Shown here piece by piece: positions 23,744 to 35,577 of a stretch of DNA of 64,000 bases. The stretch's first letter is position 1; each line of letters opens with the position of its first letter. The translations under genes and the position numbers were made by a program. The notes beneath the pieces were generated by a model, which saw only the letters and a list, made by a program, of their open reading frames with translations, made no database searches and was not told where the DNA came from. This DNA comes from Ipomoea triloba (lineage: Eukaryota; Streptophyta; Magnoliopsida; Solanales; Convolvulaceae), in NCBI RefSeq assembly GCF_003576645.1, contig NC_044929.1:18012511-18076510 (forward strand), read 5' to 3'.

Positions 23744-24105
23744 TACTACTATATATGCATGGCTTCAGAAGTTCTGTTATAAGGTTAGGACAGTGGATAG
23801 CTTTATCATAAATTATGCAATAGATTGTAAACTTTTGTTAAATTAAAATAAAGGTCTTAAATAATTGAAGATGGAAACTCACACCATGCGTCTATATGGA
23901 AAGGTGATGCAAGAAGGTGGCAACATATCGAATGTCATTACCACAAGATACAAAGATTCAAATAAAATGTGATAAATATTGTAATATAATATAGAATACT
24001 TTAATTCTAAGATATATTTAGTAATGATAAATAAAAATAATCAATTTACCATTAGTACTAAATACAGATTATTTTTTAATTAATATACTCAGTATAATAA
24101 TATGT

Positions 24106-24812
24106 GATGGTTTTCCGATCTTCAGGTGATCGGCCGGCGGGCCAACACAACCGGAAAATTACAAGAATAAGAAGCTCTCTCTTAGGAACTCTCAAATCTT
24201 TTTGTATTAGTTGCGCTCAAAATCAGGTATCCTTCTCAAATGATTCGTACAACTACTTATACTAGGCTCCTGGAGCCGTTACACATTAAATCTACTAGTT
24301 AAGGCTACAAATAATGACTCATAAAACACATTAAATACACACTATGGGAACTGTTTAAAGATGGTTGTCCGTTGGCTTTCTCAAAGCCTCTGTCTTCGCG
24401 AATTATCCCTTCAGAGTTTCCCCAACGATCGACCGCCAGGGTCAATCACTCGATCTGACTCATTACCCTTTAGGTCATCAGACAAGGCACGAGAGCCTTG
24501 ATTTCTTGATCTTCCTTTCCACACGCCTGAGCCTTCTTGGCCCAAAAGGAAGGCCGAGAGGCGGTCCAGAGGAGAATGATGCTGGTGCTATACAAGTGGA
24601 TAGGAGAAGCCAGGACGACTTTGATATAGGAGGCTGACGAAGGTATGGCCTTGAATGTTCAGGAGATTGATGCTTATTGGTTTAAATCCCTTCATCCAAC
24701 CGATCTCCCGGTCGAAGTTCCGAGAGGCTGACAAAGGTATGGCCTTGAATGTTCAGGACATTGATGCTTATTGGTTTAAATCCCTTCACCCGACCGATCT
24801 CCTAATCGAGGG
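24106..24812 (-). repeat. Gypsy 3' LTR, first part (split by Copia insertion)
   Basis: Begins TGATGGTTTTCCGATC and matches the other LTR at 48173 with few substitutions. It is interrupted after GAGGG at 24812 by the Copia element and resumes at 39383. The two parts total 811 bp against 812 bp for the intact LTR. Confidence 0.95.
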
Positions 24813-26123
24813 TGTTGGTCCCGGTGGTAACAATGTGAGTCTAGAAGGGGGGGGGGGTGGTTGAATAGACTCACAAGGGGTTTTTGAAAACTTTTTCTTC
24901 TAAAGAGTTAATGCAGCGGAAAGGTTATATCAAAATTTTAGCTTCACTTTGCACTTAGGTAATTCTTGTAAAATATATTGTGTTTGAGTGATATATGCAA
25001 TGCAGTACGTAAAATAAGTAAAAGAGAGAGAGAGAGAGTTTTTATAGTGGTTCGACTGTTAACTAAGCCTACTCCACTCTTCTTCACAACTCGTGAAGGT
25101 TTGCACTATATTCCCGTAATAGTACAAACTCCGTTACAATAAGCTCCTTTGATCACTAAGCCCGACAGCCTTGTTGTTGTAGGTTTTTCAACTTCTTCCA
25201 AGTTTACTCCGCCTCTTTCTACTTCACTTGTAGAGATGGTTGAAAGGTTGTGATAATTCTCCAACTTGAAATTCTTGTGATTAGTTGCCTTGATGATCTC
25301 CTTAATCACACAAGAATTTCTTATAAAAACTGAGTATCACTTGTGCTTATGAATATCACACTGAGAGTTTTTCACTTGCTAGACAATATTTCGCGTTTTT
25401 CCAACCCTTGTCAAAGTGAGATGGGACAAGGGTATTTATAGGTAGAATTTCAAATCCGTTGGAGGGAAAATGAAATTCAAAACCTATTATCCAGTGTGTA
25501 ATGTCCAATGGGTAGTATTTTCATCTTTTTCAGAATGTCAGTACTTTCTAGTCGTTTGTTTCACTTTTGTGCAAGGACAATTTGTCTTTTGTTCCTCAAA
25601 AGGTGACAATCATTAAATGCTCCTTGGGATCGTTGCATAGGACCCAAATTGTCATTCTGTTATACCCATTCTCAAGGCAGTAGATAAGACAACTTATCCT
25701 TCTGTTATACCCATTCTCAAGGCAGTAGATAAGACAACTTATCAGAGAATGTCTTTGCCTTGGTTGTGCGAGAGAATGATTGACCTTATCATTTCTCTTG
25801 ATCTCCTCGAGATAATCACACTTTTGATTGCTCGGTCATAAAAGCTTGGCCCTTCCATTCTTCGGCCTATGATCCTAGTCTTCGGTTCTTCAAGTCTTCA
25901 TCACTTCAAATCTTCAACTCTTCGGTGCTTCAACTCTTCGGTTGGAGTCTTCAAGTCTTCGGTGTCAAAGACTCGGGTCCTTAAAGATTAGAATTTACTA
26001 AGGATTCAGTTATCCTGTAAGACTAAGATACAAAGCATAAACCTATTTTGAAAACAGTACAAAAGTTATGGGTCTCCTCGGATAGTTGGTATCATCAAAA
26101 TCAACAGCTCGGGGTTCCTAACA
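24813..26123 (-). repeat. Copia 3' LTR (1311 bp)
   Basis: Nearly identical to 38090-39377. It contains a run of 11 G near 24847-24857, a (GA)n run at 25026-25039, and a tandem 45-bp duplication at 25655-25744 that is single in the other LTR. The TATA-like box on the minus strand is at 25440-25433. Confidence 0.95.
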
Positions 26124-26124
26124 A

Positions 26125-26137
26125 TTTCCCCCTTTTT
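26125..26137 (-). other. Copia polypurine tract
   Basis: On the minus strand CAAAAAGGGGGAAA directly precedes the TGTTAGG start of the 3' LTR, the expected site for plus-strand priming. Confidence 0.8.
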
Positions 26138-26483
26138 GATGATGCCAACACCTTAGGTTCATTCTATTCGGCTTTCTTTATCCACAAAGGGATTTTCATT
26201 AAGTGTGCCTGAATAGTTGAACTTTTTACATAATAGTTTGAGGAGTAGAGCAAAACTAGATAACACACACACGCTGAGCCCAAAAGATATGCCTTTCATT
26301 CATTAAGGAAAATTTCAAAAACATTACAAAAGATAACATAGAAAATATTAAAGCAAGTAAAGACTTTTCTCTTATTTGGAACTTTCATCAGTCTTCTTCT
26401 TCTTTTCGTTTTCCCAAATTTCGTATTCCCTAAGTTGAATCATATCATTGATTTCTTTTCTTGCTTTCACAGTGTCGAGTCCT

Positions 26484-29400
26484 TCAATCTTGAAAGCATA
26501 TTTCCTGTGTAGCTTCAGCACTAGGTAATTTTGGACGACTTCGCCAAGATTTTCTCCTTTTATAACTCCCCCAGTCCCACCACTTTATCAGTTCGGGAGC
26601 ATTCATTCCATCGGAGAAACTTTGTTGCATGACAGTCAAGATTTGGGCAATACCGTTCATTTTGGCTCGACCATCAGCTGCTTTGGTTATCTTGTTTGCG
26701 TCCTCGAGTTCTTTGGCAATTTTTTCAAACCTTTTCTGTTCTTCTTGCTGAATTCGGAAGATCTCTTCAGCTTTCTTTCTTTGCTCATAAACTCGCTCAT
26801 TGTGATCTTTCAAGAAGTTCATCCTGTCCATGGGTTGTTTTTTGTTCCAAAAGGGTGGGATGTTGCATTCTTGGTATGGCTTTCCAGATCCTTCCTTGTA
26901 TGGAACGTATTCAATAGGTTCTCCGTTGACTCTTCGAGTCATTTCTTTCCTTGGCTTCTTTTGTTGTTTAGAACTCGGTTCACCACCGGAAGGTTTATTT
27001 TGCGTTTTCTTCGGGGATGGTGAAGGAGATGGAGTTTTCCTAAGATTCAGGATGACCTTCCTTTCTCGTGAAACATCATCATTGTCCTGATCATCATCTC
27101 TTCGGACAATTTTTTTCCCTTGCAAGTGCTCGGAGGAGTTCCTTTCAATCCTTCCCCCTTGTTGGCATCATTAATCTCAATGAGAATATCCACTTTGTTA
27201 CTTAGACGATTGATGCAGACTTGCAATTCCTTAAGAGTCCACTCGAACTCAGAGACAAGAGATGCTGTTGCATGTTGATTTCCAGTGACAGATTCAAGCT
27301 TTGAGCAGGATAGATCAAGGCGCTCCTTGATGAAGGCATGCTTCGTAACCAGATCACGCTGTATGGTCGTGATTTCAGTTACTGAGTCCTTCAAGGATCC
27401 AAGGGAAATGAGATTCTCAGAAAATGCAATGTCAGTCTTTTTCTCAAGAGCTGTAAGTCTTTCATCGGTGTTAGACTTAGAGGACTTCTTTTTCTGCCTT
27501 CGGACATCCTTCTTGATTTTAGTGATGGACTCATTGAGAGATTTGAAATGCGCATCGTGAGTCCTCGCTAATCCCTGTATGGCATTTAGTAGAGTAGTGA
27601 AAGCAGAAGAGGTATCAATAATTACTTCAGAAGAGTCCGAGCTCTTGGATGCTTCAGCAGTGGGACCATGACTGTCTTTGGAAGGTGCTTCCATGTTTTC
27701 ACCTTGAGCCAAGACGAGTTCATGCCCTTCAGCAAGTTTCAAACCACTTGATCCGTCGATCGGAGAGGGTAAGTTTTCGGGGCTAGCACTTTTGGATGTT
27801 TCCAGATTTCCATCCGAGGTATAGTCCGGAAAAACTTCTACCTCAACATCAACTAGATTTAGGTCTGATGTGATCATCTGTTCATCAAGTATATGCAAGC
27901 CATCATGATTCGCACCTCGAGATGCTTCCATGGTTTCATCTCGGGCTGAACTAGGACTTAGCATAATCTGTGTTTCCAAGGATTCGGTGGGTGCAGACTT
28001 CGGCTCTTCATTTTGGGGCTGATTAGAGTCGTCATTGGCACGAGTAGTCTGTTCACTTGTATGTGGAATGGTAACGACTCGGGAAGGAGGAACATTATTT
28101 CCAGAAGGGTCATCATTGTCATCATCATCATCATCATCCTTCCTATTGTTTTGATCACGACATCCTTGATGTGGTTCAGAATCCGAATCCTCAGTATCAT
28201 TTTCGTCTTGTTGACGACTTGGTCCAACATCGGGTCTGAGATCCCGTATCTCAGTTTTTGCTCGAGAGATATTGTGGATCTTGGCAATCTGCATGTCCTC
28301 TAGCATAAGGCGTTCCCGAGGAGTTCGGTAGCCAACGTTCAAATCAACAGATTTGCCAAACCGAGTTGTTCTTCCTTGTAGTTTTTCAGCAAAAACTCTT
28401 TCAATTTCATCAGGTCTTGTGGCGACAAAAACTGATCGTGTACCCATCCAATCCAGTGCCCATTCTTCTTCTTCGACCATTTCACTGATTGTGCTTGCAA
28501 TAACCCGAAGACTTGACATACGCCATTCCTGCCAGTTGTAAACGCGAGCAAGTTCTCGTCTCAGTATCTCTTCATGAGAAGGTAAGTCTGTGAATGCTTC
28601 GGCAGGAGGCATCTCATTATCAAATTCCTCATATGTCAACTGTTGAGCCAAGGCTTCATCGGCATTGATTTGTTGAGAAATATGATCGGGATGGAGGGTG
28701 AGTTGCTGAAAGGATTCGGATACTTCAGTATTAGGTGGTTCAGATGAAATTTCCTCAATTCGGATAGTTGAGACAGATGGCCATTGCAAGTAGATATGTC
28801 TATGAACATAGTCAAAAGTGAGCATTATATGAGCCATAAAAGGAGACATGTGTTCTGTGACCTGTCTTCGCACTATCTCAGGCATTGGTTGATAGGTTTG
28901 ATAAGAGACATCAACGTCTTCCCCCTCAGAGTCATCCTCTATCATTGTGGATTCGGAATCTGAATCATTTCTACTGAGTGGCAAAGTGATTGCCTGCTGT
29001 TGTGCTCTGGGCATGGGAGCAATAGGACTTTTTGGTTCAGCAATGAATGGTTTGGGAGGTGGTACTGACTCAGAAACAGGTTGTTCAGAGAGCGGTTCGG
29101 TTTGAGGAGTTTTCGATTTCATTAGCCTAGTAAGAGGCATTTGATCTTCTTCATCACTGTCCTCCTTAGAAAGATCAAGAGGTGGAGGAAGAACTCGGTG
29201 ACAAACTTCAGGGTGAGCATTCCCCAGTTCCTCTTCTGCTAGTAAGACAGCAGCTAATTGTGTCCCATGTTCCTCTACAACTTCTTCAGTCCGTTCTTTC
29301 CTTTGCTTCTTTTTCGGACGTTTAAGTTGTTTTGCCTTTCGCTTCTTAGTCACTTCTTTTGATGCCTTTGCCTCTTCCTCGTGAGAGGATTCGGTTTGCT

Positions 29401-30733
29401 TTCTCTTTGATCTATCAGACTTGTGACTTTCAGAGGCTTCGGTGAACTCCTTCTCAGCCGAACCCTTAGAGGGTTTGGATTTGTGTTTCTTTGACTTCTT
29501 GCTTTGGGCAGCTTCCAAATCTCCTGCCTTGCGCTTTTTGGAGGGTTTATCTGTCTCTTCCTCAGATAATGACTCGGTGTGTTTTGAGGATTCAGTATGC
29601 TTGGAGATTTTTGGTTGTGATGGCTCGGGTTGTGTTTTCGATTGGTGTGTGGAACCTTCCGAGCCATGACCTTTAGCTACATCAGTTTCCCCCTGTCCAA
29701 CTGAGCTTTTTGATGACTTAGACTTTTGATTCTTCTGTTCTTTCCTTAGGGCAGCTTCCAGTTCATCTGCCTTTCTCTTGAGATAATTCGGTGGATTTGA
29801 GGTCATGTGATAATGAGTTCGATGAGAGGCAGTCCTAGTGCGCAATTTCACCTTCTTATCCTTCAGAATGGCACCGATCATGAACCCATAGCCGAGAACT
29901 TTGACTATCCAACCGGATGGAGGATCAACACCCGTTTGAATATTTTCAACTAAAAAACTAAATATCACCCTTGACCAATCAACAGGATAATTATCCAAAA
30001 GAGCACACAACATCCGCATCTTCTTGTCCGATATATCATCAGTACCAGATTGTTTACTCTCAACAATGTTATTCAGGATGTCCACTACAAATTCATAGTC
30101 CATTTTCAACATCTTTTTCTTTAAAATGGATGGAAAGGATGTGGGTTGAGAATGACCCTTCATCTTTTTCCACATTCTCTTTCTGCTATACTCCTTTCCA
30201 GAACAATCTGGATGAAAGCCATCCCCACAGATAGGAAAATCAAAAACTCTCCTTATATCTTCATGAGTAACAACAACCTTAGTGCCATGAACTACTGAAT
30301 GAATTTCATGAAAGCCATTAACAGTTTGTACCTCAGCATTAATGTAAAACTGTGTCACATCAATAGGATACCAAGCATTATGTTTAAAAGTGACAAACTT
30401 GTAGAGATTACCGTCCTTGAGACACTTAACCACGTGATTTCCAAAATCTTTGTCAAGCACTTTGTTAAGGAAGCCTTTGACATCGAGCATCGAACCGGCT
30501 TTAACCATGCAGTGGTTGGATTTCTGACCCTTAACAGTGGTGGAGAAGAATTTGAAAACTTACACATCCTCACATGGACGGGTTATAATCCTTGGTGGTC
30601 TGAAAGTTTCTTGAGTAGTCTTGGTCTTTTCCGGCGAGGGTGAGGGTTTTGGAGGTGGAGCATGAGTGTCAGCGATCTCATCGGAAGAGGAGCTTGAACT
30701 TTCGGACGAGGAACTTGATCTTGATGACGACAT
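26484..30733 (-). pseudogene. Copia accessory ORF downstream of pol (env-position), about 1,400 codons
   Basis: Starts at ATG 30733 (MSSSRSSSSSESSSSSSDE). It has an in-frame TAA at 30562-30560, stays open in the same frame from there to 27047, then shifts by one base at an A7 run (27110-27116) and continues to 26484. Visible parts in order: a serine-rich start; a globular region of about 200 residues with the phrases GNLYKFVTFKHNAWYPID and VVTHEDIRRVFDFPICGDG; a long lysine/serine/glutamate-rich region with basic clusters; acidic aspartate runs; a C-terminal coiled coil. There is no signal peptide or clear membrane segment, so it is not envelope-like despite its position. The globular part reminds me of plant transposon-associated N-terminal domains, not confirmed. 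Function unknown. Confidence 0.75.
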
Positions 30734-30831
30734 GATAGCCAACACTTGGGTGTTTTTGGAGAGATTTTAGGGTTTTTGAGAGTAAGGGTGTTTTGAGAGG
30801 TTAAAAGGTTAAAAGTGAAAAGTGTGAGCGG

Positions 30832-30838
30832 TTATATA
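30832..30838 (-). promoter_or_regulatory. TATA-like box upstream of the long accessory ORF
   Basis: TATATAA on the minus strand, 100 bp before ATG 30733, within a non-coding gap between the two accessory ORFs. Suggestive of separate transcription; not proven. Confidence 0.4.
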
Positions 30839-31513
30839 TGATAGGTTTTGATGGGTCGGGTGAATCGGGTTACCAGGAGAAAGTGGGGAGAATTTATGGA
30901 CATAAGACAAAAGCCCTTAAATGCCCTTTGATGAGAGGGCAAAAATGGCATAAGACCATAGTCGTGACTTTTTGCCAAAAAGGTCAGTTGCCCATAAGAT
31001 GAAAATAGGCATTTAATGAGGAGAGAAAAGTACTCATTACCATCACATCTTTGATGGACCGTCATTTCATGTCTGACGGTTCAGAGAAGTTGGAGCGCAT
31101 GCCTTAACATCATCGGCAAATAGAGCGTCGACACGTGTATCGTCACGATCCCACGTTCTGAGTTTTAAACGGTCATAGGTGAGCATCTCCGTGAAACTTG
31201 TTCAACACGATACATTTTTAACCCTTCGATCATAGGTAGTGCATAGGGACTTCAAAGATTAAGGATTCGGTTGCTTAATCCTTCGGTCGTTAAGAGTTCG
31301 GTTATTATCATATGTGTTTTGACAGTCTTCGGTACCGATAGAGTTTCAACCTTAGAGTTTGTCATTCTTCGGTAAGATATGAGGATTCGGAAAAACAAGA
31401 GACAAACTACATAGGCGAGAGATAGATTTATTCATTCAAAGATAACATATGACAACCAAGACAACACACTCGATTAACCAACCAAACCCTAACTTCATTA
31501 CAAGGCGTGACAA

Positions 31514-32155
31514 CTACTTCCTTGCTTTGCCCTTGCCTTTGTTCTTGGCATGTCTGCTGTTAGCAATAGACATAAGGCTCTGGCCTTGACTGCTCACCGT
31601 TATAGGAGGGCTCGGAGCAAGTGGAGCACTCGAAGCAGCGTCAGGTTTCCAAGATGGAGCCATCGGTCCATAACCAGGTTGATTTTCAAGCACCGAGGAC
31701 TTATCAGAGATATCGTCTGGCTCGAGCATCTCCTCCAGATATCGGAGATAGTCCTCGTCAAAGTCCTCATTCACCGGCTGGTTTGGAGCATTCTGTTGAT
31801 ACCATCCTTGTATATCGTTCCAGACATCATCTCCAGTGTTGTTAACAGAGGAAGGAGGTGATTGTCTGTGTATCAAGTCTTGATTTGGCCAGAAGGGTTC
31901 CTCGGCTGGTGGAGCATGTCCTCCTGAGTGAAAGCCGGGAACAGACATGGTTGGTGGTTTAGGTGCATAGTCCTCTGAGTCTGAATCTGAAAGTTCCAAA
32001 GGTTGTGTAAATGTGTCTCCTTGGAGTGGTTCACCTTTCTCTTGTCTTAACTTGTTCAGTTTGTTGGTTCCTTCCTTCAGCAGGAGCCTAATGGAAAGCC
32101 TTTTCTTCGCAGGTTTTTCTTCGGAGCATGCTTTCTTGCCTTTTCCCTTATCCAT
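31514..32155 (-). CDS. Copia small accessory ORF, 213 codons, unidentified
   Basis: Intact ORF starting MDKGKGKKACSEEKPAKKRL. The N-terminal 45 residues are strongly basic, the middle is acidic and proline-rich with low complexity, and the C-terminus is again basic (RHAKNKGKGKARK). The two basic ends could act in nucleic-acid binding or nuclear entry. I do not recognise a family. It lies 265 bp after the end of RNase H and has its own TATA-like box 69 bp upstream, so it is probably expressed separately from gag-pol. It is the only sizeable Copia ORF here without a visible lesion, though low-complexity sequence tolerates change. Confidence 0.6.
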   Translation of the reverse strand: MDKGKGKKACSEEKPAKKRLSIRLLLKEGTNKLNKLRQEKGEPLQGDTFTQPLELSDSDSEDYAPKPPTMSVPGFHSGGHAPPAEEPFWPNQDLIHRQSPPSSVNNTGDDVWNDIQGWYQQNAPNQPVNEDFDEDYLRYLEEMLEPDDISDKSSVLENQPGYGPMAPSWKPDAASSAPLAPSPPITVSSQGQSLMSIANSRHAKNKGKGKARK

Positions 32156-32223
32156 TCCTGCAAGATAGAAAACAACACAAAGGATGAGGTGTTAGGGTAC
32201 CTCTTCCTTCCTTTGTTGTGATC

Positions 32224-32231
32224 TATTTATA
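32224..32231 (-). promoter_or_regulatory. TATA-like box upstream of the small accessory ORF
   Basis: TATAAATA on the minus strand, 69 bp before ATG 32155 and after the RNase H stop. The Copia LTR uses the same TATAAATA word. Inference only. Confidence 0.45.
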
Positions 32232-32419
32232 GAGAGATTGTAGCGTTGTGATTGGCTGAACTTTAACTGATATGACCATTCAATGTTGCAACCGTCCAAA
32301 GAATTTGCGTTTATCCATTAATGTGAGTCCGTGAATGTTGATTCTGATGACTGCATTAATTTCAATGCGTCATAACTGATGCGTCTCTTCAGTTTTGGAT
32401 GGATTCGGTTGTCTCTTCA

Positions 32420-32923
32420 TTAATTCATCTCTATCATACCGAGCTCATGCCGTAACGTGAAGAATCTTGCCTCGGCAAGAGGTTTTGTGAGAATATCCGC
32501 AAGCTGGTCTTCGGTATTCACATACTCAAGTTTGATATCCTTTTTCTCCACATGGTCTCGGATGAAATGATATTTAATATCTATATGCTTGGTTCTTGAA
32601 TGCAATACTGGATTTTGAGTTATGGCGATAGCACTTGTGTTATCACACATAATGCTTACTTCCTTGGCAGATACACCATAATCCTTGAGTTGTTGTATCA
32701 TCCATAGTATTTGTGCACAACAACTACCAGCTGCTATGTATTCGGCTTCAGCAGTACTCGTGGCAATAGAATTTTGCTTTTTGCTGAACCAAGAGACAAG
32801 CCTTCCCCCTAAGAATTGGCATGTCCCTGATGTACTCTTTCGATCAATTTTACAACCAGCAAAGTCTGCGTCAGAATATCCAACTAGGTCGAAGGTGTCA
32901 CTCTTCGGGTACCAAAGTCCCAC
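32420..32923 (-). pseudogene. Copia RNase H domain
   Basis: Open segment with GYSDADFAG, the KSTSGTCQFLGGRLVSW block, STAEAEYIAAGSC and the closing LADILTKPL, all hallmarks of Ty1/Copia RNase H. It degrades the RNA strand during reverse transcription. It is the C-terminal end of the polyprotein. The first aspartate and the glutamate of AEAEY are kept. It is separated from RT by stops near 32925 and 33050. Confidence 0.93.
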
Positions 32924-33999
32924 ACTCTAAGTCCCTTTTAGATATCTTAAAATCTTCTTAGCAGTACCCAAATGACTTTCCTTCGGATTGGCCTGAAACA
33001 GAGCACATACTCCCACAGCAAACAATATGTCTGGTCGACTGGCCGTAAGATATAGTAGAGATCAAATAATTCCTCTATACTTCGTCTAATCCACTTCCTT
33101 CCCTTCGTTATCGATATCCATTCGTAACGAAGTGTTCATGGGAATTTTGACCGAGGACTTCCCATCAATTCCAAACTTTTTGATGAGATCCATGGTGTAT
33201 TTTGCTTGATTTATAAAAATCCCATCGCGTCCTTGTTTGACTTGAAGACCTAAGAAGTAATTTAACTCTCCCATCATGCTCATCTCGAATTAACTTGCAT
33301 GAGTTTTGAGAACTTCTCACATAGGTCCGAGTCGGTACTTCCAAATATGATGTGATCTACATAGATTTGCACCAACAGGATATGGTCTCCATTTTTTATT
33401 CTAAACAGTGTTTTGTCAACTATTCCCTTCGTGAATCCGCAGCTTATAAGAAAGCATGACAACGTATCATACCAAGCCCTTGGAGCTTGTTTTAAACCAT
33501 ACAAAGCCTTTTTGAGCTTATAGACTTTATCCATCCCAACTTCTGAGATAAAACCTGGTAGCTGCTCGACATATACTTAATCCAAAAGTCCATTTAAGAA
33601 GGCACTTTTGACATCCATTTGATAGACTTTAAAGTCTTTCCATGCAGCATATGCTAGAAAGATTCTTATAGCTTCGAGTCTAGCAATAGGAGCGAAGGTT
33701 TCATCAAAATCAATTCCTTCTTCCTGACAATAACCTTTTGCAACTAACCGAGCCTTGTTCCTAACAATGACTCCTTGCTCATTCATCTTGTTTCTGAAGA
33801 CCCATTTGGTTCCAATGACGTTCTGATGAGTTGGTCGTGGAACCAATTCCCATACATTGTTTCTCTCGAATTGGTGTAATTCATCTTGCATGGCTAAGAC
33901 CCAATATGAGTCATTTAATGCTTCTTCTACGGTCTTCGGTTCAATTTGAGATATGAAACATGCCATCATACATTCCCGAATGGATGCACGGGTTCGTAC
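32924..33999 (-). pseudogene. Copia reverse transcriptase domain, inactivated
   Basis: Starts around [20 protein letters not shown] and includes [28 protein letters not shown], the [12 protein letters not shown] catalytic segment, [12 protein letters not shown] and LNYFLGLQVKQ. The catalytic YVDD motif reads YVDH (codon CAC at 33354-33352), which removes one of the two metal-binding aspartates. Stops break the frame after AFLNGLLD (33577), near 33280 and at several sites down to 32925. The polymerase cannot be functional in this copy. Confidence 0.95.
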
Positions 34000-35577
34000 A
34001 CTATCATGGATATCACCAATAATTTGATCTTGAGGATGATTCCTCAACCACTTTAGATCTGGTTGAAAAGTAGTAGGTGGTGCTCCTTCATCAATTGTGG
34101 GTTCACCTTGATTGCTTTCATCTTGTTGTGCTGCTGGTTGATTTGGTTCATTATCATCATTTGATAATACGTCAGTTTGAGATGAAGTATTCGGTAGATG
34201 ATTAGGAAAGAGTGGATAATCATCATCTTCTGATTCTGATCCTTCGGATAATTCTTCAATTTCTCTGTCCTTCGTTTCTTCATCAGTTTGTGGTTTCTCA
34301 GAGATCACCATATCTTCTTTAGATGGTTCGTCGAAGACTACGTGTATTGATTCTTCTATCACCATGGTTCGCTTATTCAGTACTCGAAAAGGTTTACTCT
34401 TTTCAGAGTATCCCATGAATATTCCTTCATCAGCACGTTCATCAAAGGCCTTAAGATGTGACTTCCCGTTCTTATGGATGAAACATTTACTTCCAAAGAT
34501 ATGAAAGTATTTTACTACAGGCTTTCTCCCTTTCCAGAGTTCATAAGGTGTAGCTCCATGATCTTTGTGAATAAGAGATCTATTTTGAGTGTAGCATGCA
34601 GTGTTTATGGCTTCGGCCCAAAACTGTTTAGGCAAGCCTGAGAAGGCGATCATGGATCTTGCTGCTTTCTTGAGGGTTCTGTTGCGTCTTTCAGCCACAC
34701 CATTCTGTTGAGGGGTTATTGCTGCTGAAAGCTGATGTAGTATACCGTATTGTCCATAGAAATCCTGAATGACTTTGTTTACAAATTCAGTTCCTTGATC
34801 AGACCGAATTTTGACAATACTTAAATCCTTTTCGGTTTGAAGTCTTCAGAGCAGATCTGGAAGGACTTTTTCAGTTTCATTCTTCTTTCTTAAAAAGGAT
34901 GTCCATACTACCACAAGAGTGTACTTTCTTCCACTTAGACTAACTGGATCAACTGATCCAAATAAGTCCATATGGAGCAGACTTAATGGCCTTGCGTTGG
35001 TGTTAAGGGATTTCGTTTTAAACGAAGACTTGATCTGTTTTCCCTTTTGACAAGCTTCACATATTTTATCCTTGTCATAGATTACATTCGGTAATCCTTC
35101 AACCAGTTCCTTTCTTGCAAGCTTGTTGATAGCCTTGAAGTTAAGATGATTGAGTTTATGATGCCATTCCCAACTTAGATCTTTCTTGCTTTTGGCGATT
35201 AGACAAGTATTCGGTCTTGTTGTTTCCCATGTGACAACATACATATTCTTTCTTCGTTTTGCCGTTAGTACAACTTCATGAGTTAGCTCTGAAATAACTT
35301 GGCATTGGTCTCGTGAGAATACAACTTTGTATCCTTTGTCACAAAACTGGCTTGTGCTTAACAGATTGAACTTTAATCCTTCAACATAAGAGACTTCTTG
35401 AATGATTAAGCCAATCTTCATAACATCTCCGGTGCCCATGGTTCGTCCACTTGAGTTCCCACCGAATACTACTTTAGGACCATTCTTCGCTTTATAGTTG
35501 CTCAATTTTGATTTATCTCCTGTCATGTGTCTTGAGCATCCGCTATCTACATACCAGATGGTCCTGTTTTCCTACAT
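34000..35577 (-). pseudogene. Copia protease and integrase region
   Basis: The protease core WYVDSGCSRHMTG is at about 35555-35518, just after two in-frame stops. The integrase follows: zinc-binding H-H-C-C (HHKLNHLNF, CEACQKGK), first catalytic Asp in LLHMDLFG (about 34970), second in RSDQGTEF (about 34797) and Glu in NGVAERRN (about 34695). Relative to typical Copia integrases about eight residues are missing after RKYTLVVV, and an in-frame TGA occurs near 34846. The C-terminal part (34698-34100) has [15 protein letters not shown] and FGSKCFIHK, then an acidic linker into RT. Confidence 0.9.

Noticed and set aside
24365..24637. Open segment repeated at 48433-48705 that looks like a conserved protein pair
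   Set aside because: Both copies are simply the two Gypsy LTRs; conservation reflects LTR identity, not coding.
25106..25309. Open segment repeated at 38403-38606
   Set aside because: Both copies lie in the Copia LTRs.
26622..27023. Plus-strand open segment of 133 codons opposite the Copia accessory ORF
   Set aside because: It mirrors the charged low-complexity sequence on the other strand and has no motif of its own.
26484..30733. Retroviral-type envelope gene
   Set aside because: The position fits, but no signal peptide, cleavage site, fusion peptide or membrane anchor is visible.
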